Positions 23,442-31,533 of a DNA stretch of 36,044 nt are shown here, one piece after another. The position numbers and the translations under genes are program-made. The stretch is taken from assembly GCA_028713995.1 (NCBI GenBank), contig JAQTNF010000041.1, forward strand, positions 1 through 36,044. Direction: 5' to 3'. The stretch is from Deltaproteobacteria bacterium (lineage in GTDB: Bacteria; Myxococcota_A; Polyangia; JAAYKL01). Each line of letters opens with the position of its first letter. Position 1 is the first letter of the stretch. The notes below the pieces were generated by a model that had not been told where the DNA came from, made no database searches, and worked only from the letters and a program-made list of their open reading frames with translations.

Positions 23442-23846
23442 ATGAAGCTCGATCTTTCATCGCTGCATCTGGCGCTTGCTACTCTCGAGCGGGCGATCAT
23501 CCGCGCCTCGGCCGCACCGGCTGACGAGGAGCTTCGCGACGCGGTCATCCAGCGATTCGAGTACTCGTTCGAGTTGTGCTGGAAGATGCTCAAGCGCCAC
23601 CTTGAGCAGGTGCTGCCGAACCCGGCGGCCGTGGACCGGCTCTCCTTCAAGGAGCTCATCCGCGAGGCCGCGGAGCGAGGCCTCGTGGCGCGCGTAGAGC
23701 CGTGGTGGACCTACCGACACCAGCGAAATCTGACCTCGCATACTTACGACGCGAAGAACGCTTGCGCGGTGTTCGAGACGGCGCTCGCCTTCCATCCGGA
23801 CGCCGTGGCCTTGCTCGGCGAGATCGAGAAGCGAAATGTCGATTGA
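23442..23846 (+). CDS. hepT: HepT-like HEPN toxin (nucleotidyltransferase substrate-binding, HI0074 type)
   Basis: This 134-residue helical HEPN protein has the motif R95-x4-H100-x-Y102 in 'RNLTSHTY', the RNase active site of HepT toxins; the Tyr is the residue that MntA-type antitoxins modify with AMP units. 'IQRFEYSFELCWKMLKRHLE' is typical of the HI0074/substrate-binding branch. By family knowledge HepT cleaves RNA or tRNA and arrests growth unless AMPylated. ATG at 23442 is preferred over earlier in-frame codons because it begins with the family's 'M-x-L-D-L-S-S-L' and fits the promoter spacing. Its last 11 bases overlap mntA. Confidence 0.88.
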   Translation: MKLDLSSLHLALATLERAIIRASAAPADEELRDAVIQRFEYSFELCWKMLKRHLEQVLPNPAAVDRLSFKELIREAAERGLVARVEPWWTYRHQRNLTSHTYDAKNACAVFETALAFHPDAVALLGEIEKRNVD

Positions 23847-24147
23847 CCTGCAGACCGGTCACCTGGCCGAGGTGCGGAGGATCCTGGCCGCGCTCGTTCC
23901 GGACGTGGAGGCGTGGATCTTCGGATCGCGGGTGAGCGGCGCGGCCAAGGAGTTCTCGGACGTCGATATCGCGCTCGTGGCCGAGGGTCCACTCGATCCC
24001 GGGACGCTCGCGGCGCTTGACCTGGAGTTCGCGGAGTCGGATCTGCCCATGAAGATCGATGTCGTCGACTGGGCGCGCGTGGAGCCGGCGTTTCGCGCCG
24101 TGATTGAGAAGAATCACATGGTGCTGTCGAGCCCCGCCGCGCAGTGA
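23836..24147 (+). CDS. mntA: MntA-like minimal nucleotidyltransferase antitoxin
   Basis: The 103-residue protein has the full minimal-nucleotidyltransferase motif G30-S31-x10-D42-x-D44 ('FGSRVSGAAKEFSDVDIAL') and a third acidic residue in 'PMKIDVVDW'. Proteins with this motif are MntA antitoxins that transfer AMP from ATP to the HepT Tyr and silence it. The gene starts 11 bases before the hepT stop, so antitoxin translation follows toxin translation. Toxin-first order is usual for this type VII system. The stop is 11 bases from the convergent ABC transporter stop. Confidence 0.9.
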   Translation: MSIDLQTGHLAEVRRILAALVPDVEAWIFGSRVSGAAKEFSDVDIALVAEGPLDPGTLAALDLEFAESDLPMKIDVVDWARVEPAFRAVIEKNHMVLSSPAAQ

Positions 24148-24157
24148 TGCGCGGGCC

Positions 24158-25954
24158 TCACTGCCCGCCGAACAGCGCCACCAAGCGCGGGTCCGAGTCG
24201 AGCAGCGACGCCGAAGGGCCCGCGGCGCGCACGACGCCGTTGTCGAGCAGCACGACCCTGTCGGCCCAGCGCGCGGTCGAGAGCCTGTGCGTCACCGCGA
24301 GCACCGTGCGCCCCTCGAGGAAGCGGTCGAGGCTTCCGGTGAGCGCCTTCTCGGTCGCGCCGTCGAGCGACGCGGTCACCTCGTCGAGCAGGAGCACGGG
24401 CGCTAAGCTGACGAGCGCGCGCGCCAGGCACACACGCTGCCGCTGCCCGACCGAGAGCGCCCCGCCGCCGCGACCAACGGGCGCGTCGAGGCCGAGCGGA
24501 AGATCGCGGGCGAACTCGAGCACGCCCGCGGCCCGGCACGCGGACTCGACTTGCGCGGGCGAGGCGGACGACCTGCCGCACAGCACGTTGACGCGGATCG
24601 TGTCGTCGAACAGGTGGGGCTCCTGCGGCACGGGCGCGAAGAGCCGCCGCGCGGTGCAAGGATCGAGGGACACAGGCGCGCCGTCCACGAGGAGCGCGCC
24701 CCCGCGCAAAGGCAGAAAGCCCTGCAGCGCGTTGAGCAGGGTCGTCTTTCCAGCGCCCGACGGCCCGACCACGGCCACGCGTGCGCCGGCCTCGATCTCC
24801 AGGTCCACGCCCTTGAGCACGTCCTTGCCCTCCGCGTACCCGGCGCGCGCGGCCGACAGGCAGACGCGCTTCGGGGCGAGGGGCGGCGCGGCCTCGGCCT
24901 TGGGATCGGACGCCACGCCCGCGAGCAGGGGCTCGAGCCGTTCGAGCGCGGCCAGACCCGACTGCACCGCGTGCATGGCCTGACCCAGGGCCTTGACCGG
25001 TTGGTACAGGAGGAACAGCGCCGTGAAGAACGACAGGAACGAGTCGGGCGCGAGCGCTCCCTGCACGATGCGGCCTTTCGCGTACCAGAGGGTCGCGGCC
25101 AGGGCCGCGGCGCCCAGGATCTCGTTCAGCGGCGAGCTCAGCGCCCGCAGCCGGATGGCCGACACCGCGCTCGCGAGGCTTTGCGCACTGCGGTCCTCGA
25201 ACCTCCTCCCGAGCAGGCCCTCGGCGCCGAACAGGCGCACCGCAGGAAGCCCGGCCGCGGTCTCCTCCACGACCCCGGCAACCTCGGCCGCGTCCGCGTG
25301 AACCGCTCGTCGCCGCTCGCGCAGAGCGCGTCCGATGCGGACGATGGCGAGCGCCGCGGGCGGGAAGGCCACGAGGCCGACGAGGCCGAGCACGGGATCC
25401 AGGGCCAGGGCCAGGCCGGCCAGCGCGACGATCTGCAAGGCAGCGCCGAGCGCCGCCACGAGCCCGCCGGCGATCGCGCTCTCCACGGCCGCCGCGTCCG
25501 TGGTGAAGCGGCTGACGAGGTCGCCCCGGTTGCGCGCGATGGGGTCGAGCGGGTTCGAGGCCAGCAGGCCCGCGTACATCCGCGCGCGCAAGCGAAGCAG
25601 GATGCGTTGCCCGGCCTCGCCCGCGAGCGATGCCTCGCCGAAGAACGCGGCGCCCTTGAGCGCGGCCGCGGCCACGATGAGCCCGCCGAGGAGCAGGGGA
25701 TCCGCGGAGCCGAGGCGCGCGGACAGATCGCGCAGAACGCCCGCGCCCGCGCCGCCCGCGATTGGCAGGGGCCCGCCGCCGAACAGAGCGCGCACGACCG
25801 GCCCCACGAGCCAGGCATATCCGGCGGTGGCCGCAGCCGCGAGCGCCATGCACCCGGCCGCAGCCGCGAAGCGCCCGATCTCGGGTCGCGCGAGCCTCGC
25901 GAGCGAGGGCACGGACGCGAAACCGGCGCGTGCGTGTGACCCTGTAAGATCCAT
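24158..25954 (-). CDS. ABC exporter, fused membrane and ATPase domains (MsbA-like)
   Basis: The 598-residue half-transporter has six predicted membrane helices between about 28 and 330 and a C-terminal ATPase domain: Walker A 'GPSGAGKTT' (397-405), signature 'LSVGQRQR' (500-507, third residue Val instead of Gly), Walker B 'VLLLDE' (520-525) and an H-loop 'AVTHR'. It would work as a homodimer in the inner membrane and could export lipid, peptide or drug; nothing in the neighbourhood fixes the substrate. Start at 25954 is chosen because the coding character ends there, although the frame stays open for 63 codons into AT-rich sequence. No strong ribosome-binding site is seen. Confidence 0.87.
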   Translation of the reverse strand: MDLTGSHARAGFASVPSLARLARPEIGRFAAAAGCMALAAAATAGYAWLVGPVVRALFGGGPLPIAGGAGAGVLRDLSARLGSADPLLLGGLIVAAAALKGAAFFGEASLAGEAGQRILLRLRARMYAGLLASNPLDPIARNRGDLVSRFTTDAAAVESAIAGGLVAALGAALQIVALAGLALALDPVLGLVGLVAFPPAALAIVRIGRALRERRRAVHADAAEVAGVVEETAAGLPAVRLFGAEGLLGRRFEDRSAQSLASAVSAIRLRALSSPLNEILGAAALAATLWYAKGRIVQGALAPDSFLSFFTALFLLYQPVKALGQAMHAVQSGLAALERLEPLLAGVASDPKAEAAPPLAPKRVCLSAARAGYAEGKDVLKGVDLEIEAGARVAVVGPSGAGKTTLLNALQGFLPLRGGALLVDGAPVSLDPCTARRLFAPVPQEPHLFDDTIRVNVLCGRSSASPAQVESACRAAGVLEFARDLPLGLDAPVGRGGGALSVGQRQRVCLARALVSLAPVLLLDEVTASLDGATEKALTGSLDRFLEGRTVLAVTHRLSTARWADRVVLLDNGVVRAAGPSASLLDSDPRLVALFGGQ

Positions 25955-26027
25955 GGCAGCCGCACGGTAGAAGACCCGGGAATTCCGCGCAACCGCCAAC
26001 GTTGAACAATAGGGAAGGAAGGTAATA

Positions 26028-26051
26028 GCAATTATCGAAAGCAATAGTTGC
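26028..26051. promoter_or_regulatory. Imperfect dyad in AT-rich region upstream of the sigma factor
   Basis: Ten-base arms 26028-26037 (GCAATTATCG) and 26042-26051 (CAATAGTTGC) are inverted with 8 of 10 pairs and a 4-base spacer. They lie in the most AT-rich stretch of the window (about 26000-26095), between two divergent genes. It may be an operator or an upstream element of the sigma-factor promoter; exact promoter hexamers could not be settled. Confidence 0.35.
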
Positions 26052-26123
26052 AGAAGTCTATCAAAATGGTTAACAATGAACCCATAAGTAGGACGCGTCC
26101 AGTTGGCGCGCAGGGTGGTGACA

Positions 26124-27371
26124 ATGGAATATGCAGAAAACATTAAGAAAAACTGCGTTCATCCCGTGCCGTTGAAAGTCCGTGGCAAAGGCCGCGGCAG
26201 CTCGCGCGAAATCGCCATGTTGCGCAATGGGCGGTGCGATCCGTCCCTGACCAGGTATTTCCAGGAGCTGGCCAAGCACGAGGTGCTCGGCAGCGACGAG
26301 GAGGCTCGCGCCACGGCGCAGATCGCGGCGTTCGAGGTCGAGCGTTGGGCCGTGCTCCTCGGCGAGCCCCTGACCGCCGCGGCCGTTGCGGAGGCCGCGA
26401 CATCGCGGCTGGAAACGGGACGCAAGCTGCCGGCCCTCGCGAACGCGCTGCGGCTCGCCGGCAAGGAGGCGCGGTCGACGGACAAGTACAAGGAGAAGGT
26501 GGCCAGGGCCGCGGCCGAGCTCTACGAGGTGGACATCGATCGGGAATTGGTCGCCGCGGCGCACGCGGTGGCGGTCGATCTCTCCGAGGGCGCGACGAAG
26601 CGCAGCGGGGAGCGGATGCGGGAATGGGCCGCGCAGGCGTGCGAGATCGCCTCGCGCGTGGATCACGCCAAGCACGCCTTCATCCGGGCCAACCTGCGGC
26701 TCGTGGTCGTCATCGCGCGACGCTACGACCGCGGCCAGATGCCGCTCATCGACCTCATCCAGGAGGGCAACCTGGGCCTCATGAAGGCCGTGGAGCGCTT
26801 CGACTGCCGCCGCGGCTTCAGGTTCAGCACCTACGCGTCCTGGTGGATCCGCCACGCCATCGGCCGCGCGCTCGCGGACAAGGGCCAGGCCGTGCGCGTC
26901 CCGGTGCACGCCCTCGACACGCAGCACCGGCTGGCGCGCACCGAGGCGTCCATGGGCGTGCGCCTGGGCCGGAAGCCCACCGAGGAGGAGCTCGCGCAAG
27001 AGGTGGGCATGGATCGCCGCAAGATCGTGAAGGCGCGGCGCCACACGGTCGCGCCGATCTGCTCCCTCGACCGGGAGATCTCCGCGAGCGACGACCGGCG
27101 CTACGTGGATCTGCTCGCCGACGATCACGTGGGGAGCCCGTTCGAGTCCACCGTGCTCGCCGCGTGGAAGGACAACCTCAACACCGTGCTCGCCGCGCTG
27201 ACCCCCATGGAGCGCCGCATCATCTCGTGGCGCTTCGGGCTCGAAGACGACGACGAGCGCACGCTCAAGCAGATCGGCAGCTTCTACAACCTGTCGCGCG
27301 AGCGCATCCGCCAGCTCCAGGAGCAGGCCCTGCGAAAGATGCGCCGCCGCCTCGACGTCGACGCGGCGTGA
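26124..27371 (+). CDS. Group-2 sigma-70 factor (RpoD/RpoS/RpoH-like)
   Basis: This 415-residue sigma factor has a region 1.2-like start ('DPSLTRYFQELAKHEVLGSDEEARATAQI'), then about 100 residues of non-conserved helical sequence. Region 2 follows ('ANLRLVVVIARRYDRGQMPLIDLIQEGNLGLMKAVERFDCRRGFRFSTYASWWIRHAIGRAL'), then region 3 ('RLARTEASMGVRLGRKPTEEELAQEVGM') and region 4 ('LTPMERRIISWRFGLEDDDERTLKQIGSFYNLSRERIRQLQEQALRKMRRRL'). It lacks the long region 1.1 of a primary sigma and is therefore an alternative, group-2 type; which regulon it serves is unknown. ATG at 26124 is supported by AGGGTGG; an in-frame TTG at 26103 would add seven residues. Confidence 0.88.
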   Translation: MEYAENIKKNCVHPVPLKVRGKGRGSSREIAMLRNGRCDPSLTRYFQELAKHEVLGSDEEARATAQIAAFEVERWAVLLGEPLTAAAVAEAATSRLETGRKLPALANALRLAGKEARSTDKYKEKVARAAAELYEVDIDRELVAAAHAVAVDLSEGATKRSGERMREWAAQACEIASRVDHAKHAFIRANLRLVVVIARRYDRGQMPLIDLIQEGNLGLMKAVERFDCRRGFRFSTYASWWIRHAIGRALADKGQAVRVPVHALDTQHRLARTEASMGVRLGRKPTEEELAQEVGMDRRKIVKARRHTVAPICSLDREISASDDRRYVDLLADDHVGSPFESTVLAAWKDNLNTVLAALTPMERRIISWRFGLEDDDERTLKQIGSFYNLSRERIRQLQEQALRKMRRRLDVDAA

Positions 27372-27393
27372 GCGCGCGATCCGCGCAAGGCGC

Positions 27394-28758
27394 CTAATTC
27401 ACGCTCATCGCTTCGAGCCGCGCGCGCGCCTTCTCGGCCTGCAGGGAGTCCGGATAGTCGGTGAGGATGCGGTGCAGCATGCGCTCCTCGTCCACGCTTC
27501 GCCCCAGGCGGGCGAGCGCGCGGGCCGAGCCCCAGGCCGCCTCGGGCGCGAGCGAGCCCCTCGGAGAGCCGGCGAGGTACTGCCCGAAGCGATCGAGCGC
27601 AGACTGCGGCCGCTGCAGGTGCTCGAGCAGCACCGAGCCGAGCGACACCAGCGCCACGCGCGCCTCGGGGCTCGCACCGTGGGTCGCGATCAGCGTCTCG
27701 TAAGCCTCGGCCGTGCCCTTCCAGTCCTGGGCCGCGCGCCTCGACTGCGCGGCCTGCAGCAGGGACGCCGCATCCGGGACGTGTGCCTCCCGTACCGCGG
27801 CCGGACGGGACGGGCCCGCAGCCGCAACCCCGGCCGCCGGCGCCTCGGGGGTGAGGCGCATGTGCGGGATGCTGGCGACGGGGATGGTCGCCTCGCCGCC
27901 AGAGAAGAGGATGTCGAGGGCCAGGGCCAGGTCGAGCGCCCCTCGCGCGCGTTCGGCCAGAACGGGGCTCGTTCCCGGCCGCCCGAGCACGGCCGCGGAC
28001 CGCTCGCCCACGGCGCGCGCCTCGCCGGCGCCGTCGTCCACGGCCACTTCACCGCGGAAGACCTCCACGCGGTCGCCCGACGCGTCCCTGCTCACGGCGA
28101 ACACGGTCCCGCGCACCGTGACCCGGCCCGCGGGCGTGGCCACGGAGAAACGCGGCCCGCGGCGTCCGGGATCGACCGACGCCAGCACCTCGCCGTCCTC
28201 GAGAAGCACCTCGACGGCGCCCGTGTCGAGCCGGCCGAGGCGCAGCCGTGAGCCCGGCTCCGCGAGCAGACAGATGCCCGGATCGATGCCGAGCGCCAGA
28301 CGCCCGTCGGCCGCCGTCAGCGTGTCCCCGGCGGCCAGGCGATCGCCCAGGGAGAGCGGTGCGCCTTCTCGCGTGGGCGAGCCGGACGAGAGCAGCACCC
28401 TGGCCGAAGGCGCCTTGACGGCGACCGCCCGTGACGCGAGCGCGGCCTTCGGGGGTGAAGTCGGGGGTGAAGGCGGCGTGCGGCCCGTCACGATCGCGGT
28501 CGCGACGATTGCGGCCAGCGAGGCGGCGAGCGCCACGGCGAGCCCTGCCCCGCGAATACGCGCGCGGCGGCGATCCTCGGCACCGCCCGAGGTCGCGCTC
28601 GCGGCTCGCGCCAGGACCCCGTCCAGGAGGCGTCGCCTCGCCAGATCGTCGAGCGGCTCCAGGTGCGGCCGTCCATCCTCGTAACGCAGCAACGTCTCGG
28701 CCGCGTGCGCGAGCGCCTCGCCCGTCACCTTCCCGTCTTCGTTCTTCGAATCGCTCAT
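27394..28758 (-). CDS. FecR-domain, TPR-containing transmembrane protein (ECF sigma partner)
   Basis: The 454-residue protein has a cytosolic N-terminus (1-65, with 'LARRRLLDGVLARA'), one membrane helix (about 68-91), and an external FecR-like domain (about 135-265: 'LGDRLAAGDTLTAADGRLALGI', 'FSVATPAGRVTVRGTVFAVSRDASGDRVEVFRGEVAVDDG'). A TPR/YbgF-like C-terminus follows (about 335-454: 'LLQAAQSRRAAQDWKGTAEAYETLI'). The N-terminus would hold the ECF sigma and the outer part would sense the envelope. Its ATG overlaps the ECF stop by four bases. GGGAAG precedes the start. The TPR tail in place of a TonB-receptor partner suggests a different input from classical FecIRA. Confidence 0.85.
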   Translation of the reverse strand: MSDSKNEDGKVTGEALAHAAETLLRYEDGRPHLEPLDDLARRRLLDGVLARAASATSGGAEDRRRARIRGAGLAVALAASLAAIVATAIVTGRTPPSPPTSPPKAALASRAVAVKAPSARVLLSSGSPTREGAPLSLGDRLAAGDTLTAADGRLALGIDPGICLLAEPGSRLRLGRLDTGAVEVLLEDGEVLASVDPGRRGPRFSVATPAGRVTVRGTVFAVSRDASGDRVEVFRGEVAVDDGAGEARAVGERSAAVLGRPGTSPVLAERARGALDLALALDILFSGGEATIPVASIPHMRLTPEAPAAGVAAAGPSRPAAVREAHVPDAASLLQAAQSRRAAQDWKGTAEAYETLIATHGASPEARVALVSLGSVLLEHLQRPQSALDRFGQYLAGSPRGSLAPEAAWGSARALARLGRSVDEERMLHRILTDYPDSLQAEKARARLEAMSVN

Positions 28759-29381
28759 CGTCTTCCCGATTCCACCCAGTGCCTGAACACCGGGTCCCTC
28801 GTCAGCCTCCGCTCGAGCTCCCTTCGTCCGTGCGCCAGCCGGTCGCGCACCGTGTTGCGCGGCGCGCCGGTCATCTCCGCGATATCGTCGATGCCGTAGC
28901 CGTGGACCATGCGCAGGGTCACGACCGCGCGGCGCTCCGCGGTCAGGGCCCCGAGGTGGTGCGCCAGCCTGCGCCGCATGGCGAGGCGCGCGTGCTCTTC
29001 GTCGGCCGCCCACGACTCGGGAGGCGGCGCGTCGGTCCCGTCTTCGAGAGCCACGACGCGCTCGCGCCGCCTGCGCCGTGCGAGCTGCTTGAGCGCGGTG
29101 CGCACCGCGATGCGGTCGACCCAGGCCGAGAGCGCGCCGATCCCCTTGTACGCGCCGGCCGACCTCAGGATCTCCACCAGCGCGAGCTGGACCATGTCGT
29201 CCTGATCGCGGTCGTCGCCGGACACATAACGGATCGTGGCCCGGACCCGGTCGAGCACCCGGCCGAGCAGCTCACGCGCCGCTGCCGCGTCCCGGGTCGC
29301 GGCGGCTTGTGCGAGGCGCAGGTCGTCGGCGTGCGGGTTCGGCGACCCCATGGGTCCGGGCAGTGTGGCCTCCGTCACCAT
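28755..29381 (-). CDS. ECF-type RNA polymerase sigma factor
   Basis: This 208-residue sigma factor has region 2 ('LLGRVLDRVRATIRYVSGDDRDQDDMVQLALVEILRSAGAYKGIGALSAWVDRIAVRTALKQLARRRRRE') and region 4 ('LTAERRAVVTLRMVHGYGIDDIAEMTGAPRNTVRDRLAHGRREL') joined by a short linker, with no region 1.1 or 3. That is the ECF layout. It probably depends on the coupled FecR protein for control. The ATG at 29381 has GAGGAAG upstream. Target promoters cannot be told from this window. It lies 51 bases after an envelope-protein gene on the same strand, forming a likely three-gene operon. Confidence 0.9.
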   Translation of the reverse strand: MVTEATLPGPMGSPNPHADDLRLAQAAATRDAAAARELLGRVLDRVRATIRYVSGDDRDQDDMVQLALVEILRSAGAYKGIGALSAWVDRIAVRTALKQLARRRRRERVVALEDGTDAPPPESWAADEEHARLAMRRRLAHHLGALTAERRAVVTLRMVHGYGIDDIAEMTGAPRNTVRDRLAHGRRELERRLTRDPVFRHWVESGRR

Positions 29382-29432
29382 CTCGTCTTCCTCAGTGGCC
29401 GCCAGAACCGCCCAACGGATGTCCTTTCCCGC

Positions 29433-30521
29433 TCACCCCGCTAAAAAAGAGAGCGCGAGATTTGCGCGAGGCTGGACCACGAACGGCTCCTCCACGGTCT
29501 TCTCGCCATCCGCGGCGTCGAAGACGTAACGGACGCGGTTGAAATTGATCTCGACGCCCGCGGACAGGACCAGGGACAATCCCGCGCCCAGGGGGCAGCG
29601 CACCTCGAGGAGCGGCTCGGCCGAGACCAGCAGATCCTGGTTCCTGCGGGCCGTGGCGTCCGGAGCATCCCGCGGGAGCGACGCCTCCTGCATCACGTAA
29701 TCGAAGATGACCGACGCGCGCGGTCCGATGAGGAGCGGGCCTGCCTCCCACTCCACGGCCGCGCCCAGGTGCAGCGGGTGCCTGTACACGTCGACCGCCA
29801 CGGCCTCGGCGCGCAGCTCGATGGGAAGCCAGACCGTGTAGCCCACGGCGAGGAACAGGTGGCGCAAGGGCGAGACCGCCGCGTCGATGCGCACCCCGTG
29901 CACGGCCGGGGACTCAGCCGAGCGCACGGCAAAGGCGTACCCGACATCGAGGCCGACCAGGGGGCGCTCCGGGGCGGGCTCCTCGGGCGCAAGGGGCAAG
30001 GCCGCGGGCAACGGTGCGGGCTCGGGAACCGCGACCGGCGGGGGCGCCGCCACGCCGATGGTGCCGCCTTCGAGCAGGATCTCGACCGCCGAGCGCGCGA
30101 TGAGCGCCACGGCCTCGACCCGCCCTCCGCCGTCCTCGGGTCCCACGCGACGCACCAGGATGCGCTTCCACGGACCGTCGGCTATGAACAGCGCGATCTC
30201 CTCCTGCTGCACCGGAGCGAGCCAGCAGGTGGCCACGGCGCCGTCGCCCGACAGCGGCTTGTAGGAGGCGATCTGCTCGGCGATCGTCCCGGCCGGCGCG
30301 TCCACCCAGGCCACGTCGAGCACCACCTGGACATCGCTCAGCTGGGCGCGCAGGGTGCGCGCGAGATCCTCGCCGAACGTCGCGTCCACGCGCGAAGCGA
30401 CGAGCACCACGCGCTTGCCCGGTCCGGCCTCCGCCACGCCGGCCGCCGCGGCCGCGGACAGGGCGAGAAAGACCGCTGTGGCGAGCAGCGCCCGCGCGCG
30501 AGACTGTGAAGATGCACCCAT
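29433..30521 (-). CDS. Exported protein with C-terminal beta-barrel-like region
   Basis: The 362-residue product has a signal peptide (1-34), then an alpha/beta domain (about 35-170, 'RVVLVASRVDATFGEDLARTLRAQLSDVQVVLDVAWVDA...IAEQIASYKPL') that looks like a sugar- or peptide-binding-like fold but has no known motif. A Pro/Ala-rich linker (175-205) follows, then a region of alternating strands ('VGLDVGYAFAVRSAE', 'LFLAVGYTVWLPIEL', 'LSLVLSAGVEINFNRVRYVF') ending in 'PRANLALSFLAG', close to an outer-membrane beta-signal. The family is not recognised. It precedes the ECF sigma and may be the outer-membrane sensor or output of that unit. No clear ribosome-binding site; start chosen at the signal peptide. 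Confidence 0.75.
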   Translation of the reverse strand: MGASSQSRARALLATAVFLALSAAAAAGVAEAGPGKRVVLVASRVDATFGEDLARTLRAQLSDVQVVLDVAWVDAPAGTIAEQIASYKPLSGDGAVATCWLAPVQQEEIALFIADGPWKRILVRRVGPEDGGGRVEAVALIARSAVEILLEGGTIGVAAPPPVAVPEPAPLPAALPLAPEEPAPERPLVGLDVGYAFAVRSAESPAVHGVRIDAAVSPLRHLFLAVGYTVWLPIELRAEAVAVDVYRHPLHLGAAVEWEAGPLLIGPRASVIFDYVMQEASLPRDAPDATARRNQDLLVSAEPLLEVRCPLGAGLSLVLSAGVEINFNRVRYVFDAADGEKTVEEPFVVQPRANLALSFLAG

Positions 30522-30642
30522 GATGATCGAGGGTACCGACACCCAGGGCCGCGCGCAAGCGACACCCGGATCCGGATCTTCTTCGGGGCCGTCCTTGTTT
30601 GCAGTAGAATCCGTGGCGGATCCAGTCACGGAGGCCAGGGCG

Positions 30643-31506
30643 ATGACACGACATCTCCTCATTGCGATAGCGGCGCTTGGGGCGCTTTCCTGCGGGCGCG
30701 GGGACGGCTCCCGCGGCGACGACGACGCGGACGGCGGCGGCGGGGACGCGGACTCGGACGGGGATGCGGACACGGACACGGACACGGACTCGGACGGGTG
30801 CAGCGAGGCGGCCAAGAAGATCTACCTCGTCGACTCGGATCAGACGCTCTACAAGCTCGACCCGCCGACCAAGATCTTCGAAAAGATCGGCACCATCACG
30901 TGCGGCGCGAGCTCGCCCTTCTCCATGGCGGTCACGCGCGACGCGGTGGCGTACGTGCTCCTGTCGGGCGGCGCCATCTTCGAGGTGAGCACCTCGGACG
31001 CCGCGTGCAAGGCCACTCCGTATCAGAGCGGGCAGAACGGCTTCTCCACGTTCGGCATGGGCTACGCCACGGACGGGCCCGACGTGACCACCGAGAAGCT
31101 TTACGTGGCCAACTCGAGCCAGCTCGCGTGGCTCGACCCCGCATGGAAGATCAACGTCCTCGGGCCCATCGCGGGCGATCCGGAGCTGACCGGCAACGGG
31201 CTCGGCGAGCTGTGGGGCTTCTTTCCCACGGCCAGCCAGCCCCACGTCTCCAACATCGACAAGACGTCCGGCGGTCTCATCGCCACGTACCCGCTGCCCG
31301 CCTACATCACCAACAGCCCGTCCGCGTGGGCCTTCGCCTACTGGGGCGGCGCGTTCTACATCTTCTACGAGAGCTCGTCCGACACCTCGACCCAGGTCTA
31401 CCGCGTGGACGCCGCCAACGGCCAGACCGAGGTGTGGATGGCGGACACGGGCAAGCGCATCGTTGGCGCGGGCGTGTCCACCTGCGCCCCTACGACCGTG
31501 GAATAG
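30643..31506 (+). CDS. Asp-rich spacer lipoprotein with beta-propeller-like domain
   Basis: The 287-residue product has a lipoprotein signal with Cys17 ('IAALGALSCGRG'), a 35-residue linker made of Asp, Gly, Ser and Thr, then a domain of repeated short strands ('KIYLVDSDQTLYKLDPPTKIFEKIGTITC', 'AVAYVLLSGGAIFEVSTSDAAC', 'EKLYVANSSQLAWLDPAWKINVLGPI'), resembling a beta-propeller. It is probably surface exposed; no function is known. GGAGG is present, though 12 bases from the ATG, and a TAGAAT (-10-like, 5 of 6) lies at 30605-30610 with a weak -35. It is divergent from the 29433-30521 gene. Confidence 0.82.
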   Translation: MTRHLLIAIAALGALSCGRGDGSRGDDDADGGGGDADSDGDADTDTDTDSDGCSEAAKKIYLVDSDQTLYKLDPPTKIFEKIGTITCGASSPFSMAVTRDAVAYVLLSGGAIFEVSTSDAACKATPYQSGQNGFSTFGMGYATDGPDVTTEKLYVANSSQLAWLDPAWKINVLGPIAGDPELTGNGLGELWGFFPTASQPHVSNIDKTSGGLIATYPLPAYITNSPSAWAFAYWGGAFYIFYESSSDTSTQVYRVDAANGQTEVWMADTGKRIVGAGVSTCAPTTVE

Positions 31507-31533
31507 GAAGCCGGGCCCAGCGCGCGGCGCCCC

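Noticed and set aside
25955-26143. Extension of the ABC exporter N-terminus by 63 residues
   Set aside because: The extra codons cross the AT-rich divergent promoter region and would encode sequence unlike the start of this transporter family.
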